A DNA stretch of 32,593 nt from DAIUFH01 sp036844705 (GCA_036844705.1 DAIUFH010000019.1:1-32593), one strand, 5' to 3'. Shown: positions 23,746 through 32,569, counted from the first letter of the stretch. The notes: generated by a model not told the origin, from the sequence alone. Program-made: numbers and translations.

Positions 23746-23773
23746 AAAAAAAATAGGCTATAACAAGCCTATT
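23746..23773 (-). terminator. Intrinsic terminator of the 113-residue gene
   Basis: AATAGGCT (23752-23759) pairs with AGCCTATT (23766-23773) around a 6-nt loop, followed by a long T-run on the minus strand. It overlaps the stop codon. The remaining gap up to the deacetylase (23598-23745) is AT-rich with no further feature I can support. Confidence 0.87.
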
Positions 23774-24113
23774 AGAATGGATAAAAATATGGATTTTGAT
23801 AACTACCACCATATTGATTCCTTCTTAATAGCTCAGAAATCAAGAATATGGCTATTAAATCTTTTACAAGTTTTCCTCTTCCATAATAGATTCTTTGCGC
23901 AGATTTAACTCTTCCTCGCTTTTTTCTATCTAAAGGATCAACATCTATTTCTGGACATTCTCTGACCATTTTCCCATATACATCATCAACAATTATTTGT
24001 GCTTTTTCCTCAGATATCTCATTACTGGAATATTCAGGTCCCAAATGTTCATTCATAGATTCCAACAACTTAGGATAGATTCTGTAATATAGCTCAGGAT
24101 AATCCCAATTCAT
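23772..24113 (-). CDS. Protein of unknown function (113 aa)
   Basis: The start is ATG 24113 with GGGGAGG 7 bp upstream; longer in-frame starts lack a site. The product (MNWDYPELYYRIYPKLLESM...) is soluble. It has an acidic central part (EEKAQIIVDDVYGKMVRECPEIDVD), a basic segment (RKKRGRVKSAQRIYYGRGK), a short hydrophobic helix (LVKDLIAIFLISELL) and a Tyr/Gly-rich end (QYGGSYQNPYFYPF). This end is reminiscent of spore-coat-like proteins, but I cannot assign the family. Its ribosome site may be masked by an upstream hairpin. Confidence 0.75.
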   Translation of the reverse strand: MNWDYPELYYRIYPKLLESMNEHLGPEYSSNEISEEKAQIIVDDVYGKMVRECPEIDVDPLDRKKRGRVKSAQRIYYGRGKLVKDLIAIFLISELLRRNQYGGSYQNPYFYPF

Positions 24114-24167
24114 TATATAACCTCCCCATCTAAACTTACAGTTCATTATATAATATGAGTGGGGAGG
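24106..24167 (-). promoter_or_regulatory. Possible ribosome-site-masking hairpin and short direct repeat
   Basis: The Shine-Dalgarno region TGGGGAGG of the 113-residue gene (its complement at plus 24121-24128) is exactly matched by CCTCCCCA 31 nt upstream in the same transcript (24160-24167). An 8-bp GC-rich stem would hide the site. A 15-bp segment, TTATATAATGAAYTG, occurs twice, 33 bp apart (24106-24120 and 24139-24153). Confidence 0.5.
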
Positions 24168-24182
24168 CTTAATTGACACTAT

Positions 24183-25910
24183 TTAATTGTCCAGATGCTT
24201 AAATTGTGAGTTATACAGCTTTGCATAAAGCTTGTCCTGTGAAAGTAGTGTTTCATGACTTCCTTGCTCTACGATTCCGTCATTTGTTAGTACCAATATT
24301 TCATCTGCATTCTTAATCGTTGATAATCTATGTGCTATGACTAAGGTAGTTCTACCATGAGACAATTTCTCCAGTGATTGCTGAATCATTATTTCTGTTT
24401 CGTTATCCAATGCTGAGGTTGCCTCATCTAGAATCAATATAGGTGGATTCTTCAAGAAAAGTCTTGCAATAGAAATTCTTTGTTTTTGACCACCTGACAA
24501 TTTTACTCCTTTTTCTCCTACATATGTTTCATATCCATCTGGCAATTCCATAATAAAATCGTGAATACTTGCCTTTTTTGCTGCCTCAATTATTTCCTCG
24601 TCACTTGCTAAAGGATTACCATAAGCAATATTGTCCTTAACAGTACCTGTGAACAAAAATACGTCCTGTTGAACCAGCCCTATATTTTTTCTAAGTGATT
24701 GTAACTTTATATCCTTTATATCTATTCCATCTAGAAGAATTTCTCCTTCTTTTAACTCATAAAATCTTGGTATCAGATGACACAAAGTAGTCTTTCCTGC
24801 CCCAGAAGGACCTACAAGTGCTACAGTCTTTCCTGCATCAATTTCTAAATTTAAATTTGATAATACAGTATCCTCATCATTATTATAGCTAAAGCTGACA
24901 TTCTTAAATTCTATATTTCCTTTAATGTCTTCTATATCCTTTGCATTTTCACTATCTACAATATCAGGCTCTATATCCATTATTTCAATAAATCTTTCGA
25001 ATCCGGTCATACCATCCTGGAGTTGTTGAGCAAAGTCAGTTAATCTTTTAATTGGCTGCATAAAAAAATTAACGTATAGAGAATAAGCAAACAAATCTCC
25101 TATATTCAATACATTGGTGTAAACAAAATAACCCCCTACCGATATGACTATTAGATTCAAAATATTGGATATAATTCCCATACCCGCAACAAATTCAGCC
25201 ATTACCTTATAAGATATTCTTCTTGCTTCAGAATACTCCAAGTTGTTTTCACTAAATTTTTCTATTTCATAATCTTCGTTAGTAAATGATTTTGCAACTC
25301 TTACACCAGATATGCTATTTTCAATCTGTGAATTTACATTTGCTATTCTTTTTCTTACTTGCCTAAAAGATTCTTCCATTTTATCCTTTCTTTTCATTAC
25401 AAAGTACAGCATCAATGGAATAAAAGCAAATATTATAAGAGTAAGCCTCCATTCAATTTTCATCAATATAATGAATGAACCTACAATCATTACAAAAGAT
25501 ATAAATATATTTTCAGGTCCATGATGAGCAAGTTCTGTTATATCTCTTAAATCATTTACGATTCTAGACATTATATGACCAGTTTTTGTATTGTCAAAAT
25601 AGGTAAATGAAAGTGTTTGAAGATGAGAGAAGATATCTTGTCTCATATCCTGTTCAATCTTTACACCTAAAAAATGTCCCCAATAAGATACTATATAGTT
25701 GCTTATATATCTTAGTATAAATATAACAAACATAATTATTGACCATTTAACTAAAACATTCATCTGACCATTGGGTATTGCTTCATTTATCATATTCCTA
25801 GAAAAAATAGGGAATATAAGATCAAAGGCTGACATTAAAAATGAAAAAAACATGTCAATAAAAAATAAACCTAAGTGAGGTTTATAATATGCTATAAATC
25901 TTTTGAACAT
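24183..25910 (-). CDS. ABC transporter, fused permease/ATPase half-transporter (MsbA/LmrA-type)
   Basis: The start is ATG 25910 (MFKRFIAYYKPHLG) with GGAG upstream; the earlier ATG at 26003 lies beyond the promoter palindrome. The 575-residue half-transporter has six membrane helices in the first 310 residues. Its ATPase has Walker A GPSGAGKT (367-374), Q-loop at about Q414, signature LSGGQ (471-475), Walker B ILILDE (491-496) and H-loop H527. It would act as a homodimer exporting lipids or drugs. No second half-transporter is nearby. The palindrome at its promoter implies dedicated repression, perhaps by a drug-responsive factor. Confidence 0.93.
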   Translation of the reverse strand: MFKRFIAYYKPHLGLFFIDMFFSFLMSAFDLIFPIFSRNMINEAIPNGQMNVLVKWSIIMFVIFILRYISNYIVSYWGHFLGVKIEQDMRQDIFSHLQTLSFTYFDNTKTGHIMSRIVNDLRDITELAHHGPENIFISFVMIVGSFIILMKIEWRLTLIIFAFIPLMLYFVMKRKDKMEESFRQVRKRIANVNSQIENSISGVRVAKSFTNEDYEIEKFSENNLEYSEARRISYKVMAEFVAGMGIISNILNLIVISVGGYFVYTNVLNIGDLFAYSLYVNFFMQPIKRLTDFAQQLQDGMTGFERFIEIMDIEPDIVDSENAKDIEDIKGNIEFKNVSFSYNNDEDTVLSNLNLEIDAGKTVALVGPSGAGKTTLCHLIPRFYELKEGEILLDGIDIKDIKLQSLRKNIGLVQQDVFLFTGTVKDNIAYGNPLASDEEIIEAAKKASIHDFIMELPDGYETYVGEKGVKLSGGQKQRISIARLFLKNPPILILDEATSALDNETEIMIQQSLEKLSHGRTTLVIAHRLSTIKNADEILVLTNDGIVEQGSHETLLSQDKLYAKLYNSQFKHLDN

Positions 25911-25943
25911 TCTCTCACTCCTTGTGTTTCTAAAATATTTCGA

Positions 25944-25973
25944 TACACGAATATTATATATAATATTCGTGTA
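25944..25973. promoter_or_regulatory. 30-bp perfect palindrome at the ABC transporter promoter
   Basis: The left half TACACGAATATTATA (25944-25958) is followed immediately by its exact reverse complement (25959-25973), with no central spacer. It contains a TATAAT in the transporter's direction. A weak -35, TTGTAT, lies 17 bp upstream of it on the minus strand. The position 34 bp before the transporter ATG fits an operator overlapping the core promoter. Confidence 0.75.
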
Positions 25974-26009
25974 AAATACAATTCTTTTTGGAATATGAAC
26001 CATATCTTT

Positions 26010-26912
26010 CTAATGAAAATCAAAGACTAATTTCCCGGCACCTATCATACCAGCATCATTTAAATAAAGTGCAGGTACTATTTTCATACCCTGTGAATCG
26101 TTGACGTATTTTAAATAATTATTAATCATTTTATCCCACCAATATTCTCTCGAATCGATGACTCCTCCACCTATAATAATTCCTTCCGGATCAAAGATGT
26201 TTTTTAGACTAGAGATATATATAGCAAGATTTTCTGCAAAATTATTTACAATTAATTGAGCATTATCATCTATATTGCATAATCTAAAGATTTCTTTGCC
26301 ACTTTTTTTTACTCCAGTTTGTTCATAATAAAGTTTTTCAATAGCAGGACCAGATACATACTGCTCTGCACAACCATATTGACCACATGAGCATTTCCTT
26401 CCATTAGGATATAGTATAGCATGGCCTAATTCACCACCTTGAAAATTGTGACCTTTCCATATGCCATGATTTTTAGTATAAATTGCTCCGCCTAATCCAG
26501 TACCAATTGTTAGCATTATAAAACTATTAAGGTCCTTGCCAGCACCTAACCAACCCTCACAGATAGCTGCTATATTAGCATCATTTCCTACTACAATCTT
26601 ATAATTTGGAAAGTAATTTAACAATTCGTCTCTGATATTTGTACCTGCCCATCCTTCTATATTTCCTCCTACCGAAAGCACCTTTCCCTTATCTATATCA
26701 ATAAACCCAGGTGAACCTATCCCAATGCCTACTACATCATCTTCGTATCCCAGCAGTTCGTCGATTACTAAAGCAATTCTTCTGATAACCTCTGCAGCTC
26801 CTACACCTCTTCCAGTTTCACGTACAATGGATTTAGTGACTATACCTTGAACACTGATTATCCCTCCATGAATGTTGGTGCCACCTAAGTCAATTCCAAT
26901 TGCTTTTATCAA
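26010..26912 (-). CDS. ROK-family sugar kinase
   Basis: The 300-residue kinase has the ATP-binding motif IDLGGTNIHGG (7-17), catalytic aspartate D111 in GNDANIAA, and TIGTGLGG (135-142). The ROK zinc site is H164 with C174, C176 and C181 (CSCGQYGCAE). It phosphorylates glucose, N-acetylglucosamine or N-acetylmannosamine. The NagZ-type gene 11 bp upstream suggests amino-sugar recycling, but glucokinase cannot be excluded. The start is TTG 26912 with GGGGGG 6 bp upstream. It is co-transcribed with the NagZ gene. Confidence 0.93.
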   Translation of the reverse strand: MIKAIGIDLGGTNIHGGIISVQGIVTKSIVRETGRGVGAAEVIRRIALVIDELLGYEDDVVGIGIGSPGFIDIDKGKVLSVGGNIEGWAGTNIRDELLNYFPNYKIVVGNDANIAAICEGWLGAGKDLNSFIMLTIGTGLGGAIYTKNHGIWKGHNFQGGELGHAILYPNGRKCSCGQYGCAEQYVSGPAIEKLYYEQTGVKKSGKEIFRLCNIDDNAQLIVNNFAENLAIYISSLKNIFDPEGIIIGGGVIDSREYWWDKMINNYLKYVNDSQGMKIVPALYLNDAGMIGAGKLVFDFH

Positions 26913-26923
26913 AGTAATCCCCC

Positions 26924-28150
26924 CTACTTTAATTTATTATTTAATTCAATGGTCATATTATTCAAAACATCCGTATCTATATCTATCATTTTATTCTCTA
27001 TAAGATTATATTTATCTTTTACTTTTATTATCCTATATACTTTATTATCAATTTCATCCATGGATATTTCACCAGAATCTATTGCCTCTTTGATTCTATC
27101 TATGACTAATTTAGGGTTTTGATTCCCATGACAAACGAGAACTATATCTCCTCCGCTAATTAATGACTTGAGTGCTGCTTCCTCAATAGAATAATTGTTG
27201 ACTATAGCTCCCATAGTCATATCGTCAGAAATTACCACTCCTTCATACCCCAGCTTGTCTCTTAAAATTTCTTTAATAATTACAGGGGACATAGTAGCTG
27301 GTACATCTGCATCAAGCTGTGGAAATAAAATATGTGCAACCATTATCATATCTATTCCATTGTCAATTGCTTTCTTAAAGGGTATTAGTTCCAAAGATTC
27401 TAATTCATTTAAGGATTTATCAACTCTTGGCAAATCTAGATGAGAATCAGTATCCGTATCTCCATGACCAGGAAAATGTTTAACAACAGGTATAATCTTT
27501 TGAGTTTTGATACCTTCTATAACTTCCATTCCAACCTGAGATACAACCTCAGCTGTATTTCCATAGGATCTTTTACCAATAACAGGATTGTTAGGATTTG
27601 AATTTATATCTAACACTGGTGCGAAGTCTAGATTAAAACCAAGGCTGTTCAATTTTATGCCTAAATTTTCACCGTATTTAAATGAGAGCTCATCATCATT
27701 TTTTCTACCTAAATTTACTGCATCGGGTAAATTAGTATATATTTTTGATACCCTACTCACTAATCCACCCTCTTCATCAACTGATAGAAAAAGTGGTAAT
27801 TTATTGTCCTTATTGAGTTCTCTTAATGATTCAAGTAAATTCATGACCTGACTCTTATTTTCAATATTTCTTGAAAACAAGATAAATCCTCCTACCTTGT
27901 TGTCTATGATATTGGCTTTATCAAAATCATCAATCTCAGTTCCATCTATGCCTACTATTAAAAGCTGTCCAATTTTCTCCTCAAGACTCATTTCATTAAT
28001 GATTTCTTTAACAGGATCTCTTGGAGGTTCTATAGGTATTTCAGTGGGTCCCTCTACATCTGGTTCCTCTATGGTTGGAGGGATCTTATCCTTTCTGCAC
28101 CCCGATAACAATATGGGGATTACTAACATAAGCAAAATATATTTTCTCAT
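26924..28150 (-). CDS. nagZ: Beta-N-acetylhexosaminidase, NagZ-type GH3 lipoprotein
   Basis: The 408-residue protein has a lipoprotein signal with lipobox LLSGC (C18) and a proline- and glutamate-rich linker (24-46). A GH3 barrel follows. NagZ hallmarks are KHFPGHGDT (224-232), SHLDLP (236-241, the His/Asp acid-base dyad) and the aspartate pair D309-D310 in VISDDMTMGA, which holds the nucleophile. It cleaves N-acetylglucosamine from muropeptides outside the membrane, as in other Gram-positive NagZ proteins. The ROK kinase encoded next would phosphorylate imported sugar. Confidence 0.93.
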   Translation of the reverse strand: MRKYILLMLVIPILLSGCRKDKIPPTIEEPDVEGPTEIPIEPPRDPVKEIINEMSLEEKIGQLLIVGIDGTEIDDFDKANIIDNKVGGFILFSRNIENKSQVMNLLESLRELNKDNKLPLFLSVDEEGGLVSRVSKIYTNLPDAVNLGRKNDDELSFKYGENLGIKLNSLGFNLDFAPVLDINSNPNNPVIGKRSYGNTAEVVSQVGMEVIEGIKTQKIIPVVKHFPGHGDTDTDSHLDLPRVDKSLNELESLELIPFKKAIDNGIDMIMVAHILFPQLDADVPATMSPVIIKEILRDKLGYEGVVISDDMTMGAIVNNYSIEEAALKSLISGGDIVLVCHGNQNPKLVIDRIKEAIDSGEISMDEIDNKVYRIIKVKDKYNLIENKMIDIDTDVLNNMTIELNNKLK

Positions 28151-28215
28151 ATAATCATCCTTTGTATCTTACTATATTTTATAATAGTCTAACCAATTTT
28201 ACAACTTCTACCAAA

Positions 28216-28239
28216 TTAAAAATCATCCCTTAGGATGAT
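28216..28239 (-). terminator. Intrinsic terminator of the DUF368 gene
   Basis: ATCATCC (28222-28228) pairs with GGATGAT (28233-28239) around a 4-nt loop, followed by a T-run on the minus strand. The loop contains part of the stop codon. Confidence 0.82.
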
Positions 28240-29042
28240 ATTTTAATTCTACTTAATGTATAAGATATTAATGCTCCCAATATACAAAAGACTATACCAA
28301 AGATAAAGTCTATATTCAAGTCTATAGCAGGGAATATAGCAAAAATTGAACCCAATACAAATCCTATAACAGTATAATATGTATATCCATATATCTTTTC
28401 AAATAAATAATTAATAAGACTTGCAAATATCATAATACTTATTATAAATCCTATTCCTGTTGGTATCAATATCATTAAATTCATACTAGAAATACCATCC
28501 AGAAGAATTTCATATGCTCCTATATACATTAAAATAAACGACGAACTAATGCCAGGCACTATAGTACCAAAGCCGATTATTACACCATATATCATTAAAG
28601 CAAGTAAGCTTGGATTTTCCTCAGGTACAATATCTATAACTGAATTTCCCATGAAAGTAAACAATATTGCTATGATAAATGTTACAATACTGGGTACCAA
28701 ATAAGACTTTTTAAAACCATACTTATTAGCTTCATGAAAAATAGAAGGTAGCGTCCCTATCATAAGACCTATAAATAGAAGCTTAACTTGACTATTATAG
28801 TATTTAAATAAATATTTCATCACATTGCTAAAAGCTAAAACACCAACGCAGATACCAAGTCCTAAAGGAAATAAAAAAAATACTTTACGTCTAAAATCCT
28901 TAAAAATATTTCCTATAGCATCCGTTAGCTTGTGATACACACCCAGCATAACTGCAAAAGCACCTCCGCTAACTCCAGGTGCCACAGCCCCTACCCCAAT
29001 TATGATTCCCTTTAAAAAGTCTACTAAAAATTTCATCTTCAT
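28230..29042 (-). CDS. DUF368 family polyprenyl-phosphate transporter (PopT-like)
   Basis: The protein of about 270 residues is a polytopic membrane protein with about eight helices and two similar halves. Each half carries the family's G-x-V-x-P-G-[VI]-S motif: GAVAPGVSGGAFA (18-30) and GTIVPGISSSFIL. DUF368 proteins (PopT) have been shown to recycle undecaprenyl phosphate across the membrane for cell wall synthesis. The start is uncertain among TTG 29045, ATG 29042 and ATG 29036, because only a weak GTGAG site is present. It stands as a single gene between two terminators, next to cell-wall recycling genes. Confidence 0.88.
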   Translation of the reverse strand: MKMKFLVDFLKGIIIGVGAVAPGVSGGAFAVMLGVYHKLTDAIGNIFKDFRRKVFFLFPLGLGICVGVLAFSNVMKYLFKYYNSQVKLLFIGLMIGTLPSIFHEANKYGFKKSYLVPSIVTFIIAILFTFMGNSVIDIVPEENPSLLALMIYGVIIGFGTIVPGISSSFILMYIGAYEILLDGISSMNLMILIPTGIGFIISIMIFASLINYLFEKIYGYTYYTVIGFVLGSIFAIFPAIDLNIDFIFGIVFCILGALISYTLSRIKISS

Positions 29043-29152
29043 CAACTCACTTAATAGAATATACTACATGTCCTAATTATTATAACATAAAATCGCAGTG
29101 CTTTTTTATATATTTCTATCTTAAAGCTGTTAAATATAGATATTATAGACAA

Positions 29153-29190
29153 TAGAAAAGCCATTTAGATAAATCCCAATGGCTTTTCTA
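29153..29190. terminator. Terminator between the DUF3830 and DUF368 genes
   Basis: TAGAAAAGCCATT (29153-29165) and AATGGCTTTTCTA (29178-29190) form a perfect 13-bp stem with a 12-nt loop. It lies downstream of the DUF3830 gene and separates the catabolic operon from the DUF368 gene. Confidence 0.7.
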
Positions 29191-29245
29191 CATTAACTAT
29201 ATTAAATTACAAATGACGCAATTTTTGAGTCCTTTAGTACCCAAA

Positions 29246-29662
29246 TTATTCTAATAATTCAAATGTTATATCATGTGCACCTTCATATAAAACTTTTCTT
29301 CCTAGTTCATATAATCTTTCATTTCCTTCGATAATTGTTAAAAAATGATTACCAGCTAATTGACCTACTTTACTTGAAAAACAAGTATCCCCATAAGGAA
29401 GTAATATTTCTGTTTCACTGTATCCTCCTGGATATAGTAATATTTGTCCTGGCGAAGGATGACTTGTATGATTTTCAAATCCTAATCCAAGATCTGTTTC
29501 TCCTAATGGAATCCATACAGCTTCACCACTCCATCTTACATGAATTATTCTTTCCTTATATGGTAATAACTCTAAGAATCTTTTACAAGTTTTTGGTGCT
29601 TTTTCTAATTCGAATTTTGCTATGAATTTATAGTCACCAGAACTTATTTTTATTAGACTCAT
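29246..29662 (-). CDS. DUF3830 family protein (cyclophilin-like fold)
   Basis: The 138-residue protein matches the DUF3830 pattern: FELEKAPKTCKRFLELLPYKERIIHVRWSGEAVWIPL, then NHTSHPSPGQILLYPGG and SETEILLPYG. This is the cyclophilin-like barrel with PTC-type helix. The molecular role is not established. Genes of this family often sit beside hydantoinases, pyrimidine catabolism enzymes and nucleobase permeases, as here. It lies 46 bp after the NCS1 permease with a GGAGGT site and is the last gene of that operon. Confidence 0.85.
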   Translation of the reverse strand: MSLIKISSGDYKFIAKFELEKAPKTCKRFLELLPYKERIIHVRWSGEAVWIPLGETDLGLGFENHTSHPSPGQILLYPGGYSETEILLPYGDTCFSSKVGQLAGNHFLTIIEGNERLYELGRKVLYEGAHDITFELLE

Positions 29663-29708
29663 TATACACCTCCAAATAAAATTTATTAATATACTCTTTT
29701 TAATTTTA

Positions 29709-31064
29709 CTACATCTTTAAACCCTGAAGTTCATCATATTTACTCTCAATACCCATTTTCTTTAATACTACATAGATAATAAATGCAGTTGGAAATCCCA
29801 CAAACCATGAATAATTCATAAAGAAAAAAGCCAATACAGCTCCACCTACTAATGCAATCATAGCAGCGGGACTATATCCTTTATAAAACTCGTAAGCTTC
29901 ATTGCTATATAATAAATCTAAATCATATTTTTGTTTATTAACTATATAATAGTTCGCTATGAGTACTCCAAACCCAGGTCCTAAGAAGCATGAATAAACG
30001 TTTTGAAACACAAAAAAGTAATCACTTGTAAATAATATCCATGGGCAAGTTAATACGCTAAGGAATCCAACTATTATTATACCTTTTTTCCAAGAAAATT
30101 TAAATATATCTTGCATAGCTAATGCAGGTGGTAATATATTTAGAGTTAAGTTTGATGTAACTTGTGCTAGAATAATAAATAGTAGCAATATTATACCAAA
30201 TGCTGAATTTGGTGCTAACTGTACTAATCCTTCAATAGGATCTTTTGCCCCAGTAGCCAAACCTATTATCATTCCAGACAAAATCATAAACATCCAAGGA
30301 GGTATTATACCAAAGAAAGATGCAAAGGCACTGGTACGTATAGGTTTTTCTGGATCTTTAGGCTTTACATGTCTCATTACATCAGAGGCATTAAGTATTG
30401 CAGTAGTATAATTAGCTAAAGCTCCCATGACACTTGCCCAAAATGCAAAGGTCCAATTTCCTTTAACCTGCATACCAGCACTAATATCTACTTTCCCTGT
30501 TTTGAATACTACAAAGAAAAAATAAAAAAGCATTGCAAATATTACAATAGACATTGCAGCATCAAACCATTTTATAGACTTTATTCCCTTATATGCAAGA
30601 AAACTTTGAAGAAATAAAATTAGAAAGAAATAAACCCAAACGTTTCCTACTCCAAATAACTGATTAGTAACTACCTTAAGTGACTCAGCACCTATCCAAC
30701 ATCCAATTCCATTCCATGCTATTGCAGGAATACTTCTTATAAATGCTATTACCCTTGCACCATTATTTCCAAATCCTGCTCTTGCTTGAACAATAAATGG
30801 GATTCCATATTTAATTCCCGGCAATCCATTATAAGTCATACAAAATGAAAGAATAATACTAGAAATCAAACCAACCATAATAACTTGTAAAAAATTTAAT
30901 TGTCCAATGGGATGTAATATATACAAACCAATTACCATTATCTGAACGATAATGGTAGATGACCAAAAGACCATTGCATAATCCATCCCAGACATAGTTC
31001 TATGGGACATAGGGATAGCATTAATTCCATCAAGATCAATTTTAGTATTTTTATTATCTTCCAT
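29709..31064 (-). CDS. NCS1-family nucleobase/hydantoin:cation symporter
   Basis: The 451-residue polytopic protein has about 12 membrane helices. It has the NCS1 (Mhp1/CodB/allantoin permease) look: N-terminal IPMSHRTMSGMDYAMVFWSS, YNGLPGIKYGIPFIVQARAGFG in the helix 2-3 region, and IAWNGIGCWIGAE, which provides the stacking tryptophan. It imports nucleobases, hydantoins or allantoin with Na+ or H+. The dihydropyrimidinase gene upstream suggests a dihydropyrimidine, hydantoin or uracil-like substrate. GAGGAGG precedes the ATG. A strong hairpin lies between this gene and the hydrolase gene. Confidence 0.92.
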   Translation of the reverse strand: MEDNKNTKIDLDGINAIPMSHRTMSGMDYAMVFWSSTIIVQIMVIGLYILHPIGQLNFLQVIMVGLISSIILSFCMTYNGLPGIKYGIPFIVQARAGFGNNGARVIAFIRSIPAIAWNGIGCWIGAESLKVVTNQLFGVGNVWVYFFLILFLQSFLAYKGIKSIKWFDAAMSIVIFAMLFYFFFVVFKTGKVDISAGMQVKGNWTFAFWASVMGALANYTTAILNASDVMRHVKPKDPEKPIRTSAFASFFGIIPPWMFMILSGMIIGLATGAKDPIEGLVQLAPNSAFGIILLLFIILAQVTSNLTLNILPPALAMQDIFKFSWKKGIIIVGFLSVLTCPWILFTSDYFFVFQNVYSCFLGPGFGVLIANYYIVNKQKYDLDLLYSNEAYEFYKGYSPAAMIALVGGAVLAFFFMNYSWFVGFPTAFIIYVVLKKMGIESKYDELQGLKM

Positions 31065-31102
31065 AGTTTTACCTCCTCGTATAATTAATGTTATATTTTA
31101 TC

Positions 31103-31130
31103 AAGGTAGAAGCTAAAATGCTTCTACCTT
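31103..31130 (-). terminator. Intercistronic hairpin between the hydrolase and permease genes
   Basis: AAGGTAGAAGC (31103-31113) pairs perfectly with GCTTCTACCTT (31120-31130) around a 6-nt loop. No clean T-run follows on the minus strand. It may be a partial terminator or an mRNA-stabilising element that sets a different permease level. Confidence 0.55.
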
Positions 31131-31141
31131 ATACAATTTGT

Positions 31142-32569
31142 TTAGATGTTCGAAGCAAGCTTATTTCGACTGGATTTTATACCGTCATAACAAAGTCCAT
31201 AAGCCTTTCCTGGAATAAATTCTCCTTGACCTTTTTGCCCAATATATTTTCCATCATCAACTATTAATTGACCACGTAATAAAACCTTTTCAACTCTACC
31301 AATTTGTTTAAACCCTTCGAATGAATTGTAATCAACACCCTGTAGGCTTGTTTTATTGGAGACTACTAAAGACTTACTAGGATCATAAAGAACTATATCA
31401 GCATCATACCCAACACCTATATGACCTTTACGATGTCCTAATCCGTTATTTTTTGCTGGAGTAGTTGAGATTAGATCTACAAACTTAGATTTACTTATCT
31501 TGCCTTCTTCTACACCATATGTCCATAGCATTCCAAATCTATTCTCTAAACCAGGTGCACCATTTGGAATATTTCTAAAATCCTTAATTCCCATATGTTT
31601 TTGTTTTTTCCAATCAAAACCACAGTGGTCTGAGCTTACAGCATTTAACCAACCATTCTTAATTGATTCCCAAAGATAATCTCTATCTTCCTTCTCTCTT
31701 AAAGCAGGAGAACATACATATTTAGCACCCTCAAAGTTTTCTTTTGCCAAATTGCTCTTATCTAATAATAGGTAATGTGTACAGGTCTCACCGTAAATTG
31801 GAAGGCCCTCGCCCTGTGCACGTTTTACAGCATCTACTGCTCCTTTTGTTGTTACGTGTACTACATACAATGGAGCTTCCATTAATTTGGCAATATTTAT
31901 AGCCCTCTCAGTAGCTTCAACTTCAACTAGAGGTGGTCTTGATACAGCATGATAATATGGTTGATAGTTTCCGTTTTCTATGCAGTCTTTTTGCAAGATA
32001 TCAATTAAATCTGCATTTTCAGCATGTACCATTATTGTAACTCCTACATCCTTTGCTTTTTGCATTGCTTTAGCAATAACATTATCATCACAATGGAAAA
32101 ACATTCCTTTATAAGCCATAAATAATTTTACTGTAGGATAACCAGCTTCAGGAAGTCTTTCAATTTCATCAAATACTCCTGTACTAGGGTCAGTAATTAC
32201 ACCATGAAAAGAATAGTCTACCATTGCTATTCCTTCTGCACTTTCTTTTCTATAATCATCTATGGTGTCTATTAAACCCTTCCCCTTAATTTGATTAACG
32301 AATTCAATTACTGTAGTTGTTCCTCCTACTGCTGCAGCATTTGAGGTTTCAAATCCTCTAACTTTTTCACCATTGAAATCAAACGAGAAATGAACATGTT
32401 GATCCACTCCACCAGGCATAACATACATGCCCTGGGCATCTATAATCTCGTTGGCTAAATTGTCAAGGTTTTTACCTATGGCAGTTATCTTTCCATCATC
32501 GATTAAGATATCACCCTTGTATTCATCCATAGCAGTTACAATGGTTCCATTTTTGACTAGTAAACTCAT
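31142..32569 (-). CDS. hydA: Dihydropyrimidinase / D-hydantoinase
   Basis: The 475-residue length is typical of the family. The binuclear zinc site is complete: H58 and H60 (DQHVHF), carbamylated lysine K148 (YPTVKLFMAYKG), H182 (VHAEN), H238 (VVHVT) and D314 (SSDHCG). It opens the ring of dihydrouracil, dihydrothymine or 5-substituted hydantoins to N-carbamoyl amino acids in the cytoplasm. AGGAGG precedes ATG 32569. The enzyme for the next step (carbamoyl amino acid hydrolase) is not in this window and may lie to the right. The final 24 bp hold only the leader of this gene. Confidence 0.95.
   Translation of the reverse strand: MSLLVKNGTIVTAMDEYKGDILIDDGKITAIGKNLDNLANEIIDAQGMYVMPGGVDQHVHFSFDFNGEKVRGFETSNAAAVGGTTTVIEFVNQIKGKGLIDTIDDYRKESAEGIAMVDYSFHGVITDPSTGVFDEIERLPEAGYPTVKLFMAYKGMFFHCDDNVIAKAMQKAKDVGVTIMVHAENADLIDILQKDCIENGNYQPYYHAVSRPPLVEVEATERAINIAKLMEAPLYVVHVTTKGAVDAVKRAQGEGLPIYGETCTHYLLLDKSNLAKENFEGAKYVCSPALREKEDRDYLWESIKNGWLNAVSSDHCGFDWKKQKHMGIKDFRNIPNGAPGLENRFGMLWTYGVEEGKISKSKFVDLISTTPAKNNGLGHRKGHIGVGYDADIVLYDPSKSLVVSNKTSLQGVDYNSFEGFKQIGRVEKVLLRGQLIVDDGKYIGQKGQGEFIPGKAYGLCYDGIKSSRNKLASNI

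Noticed and set aside
25911..26003. 31-residue N-terminal extension of the ABC transporter
   Set aside because: The extension crosses the promoter palindrome, its ATG has no ribosome site, and GGAG stands at normal distance before ATG 25910.
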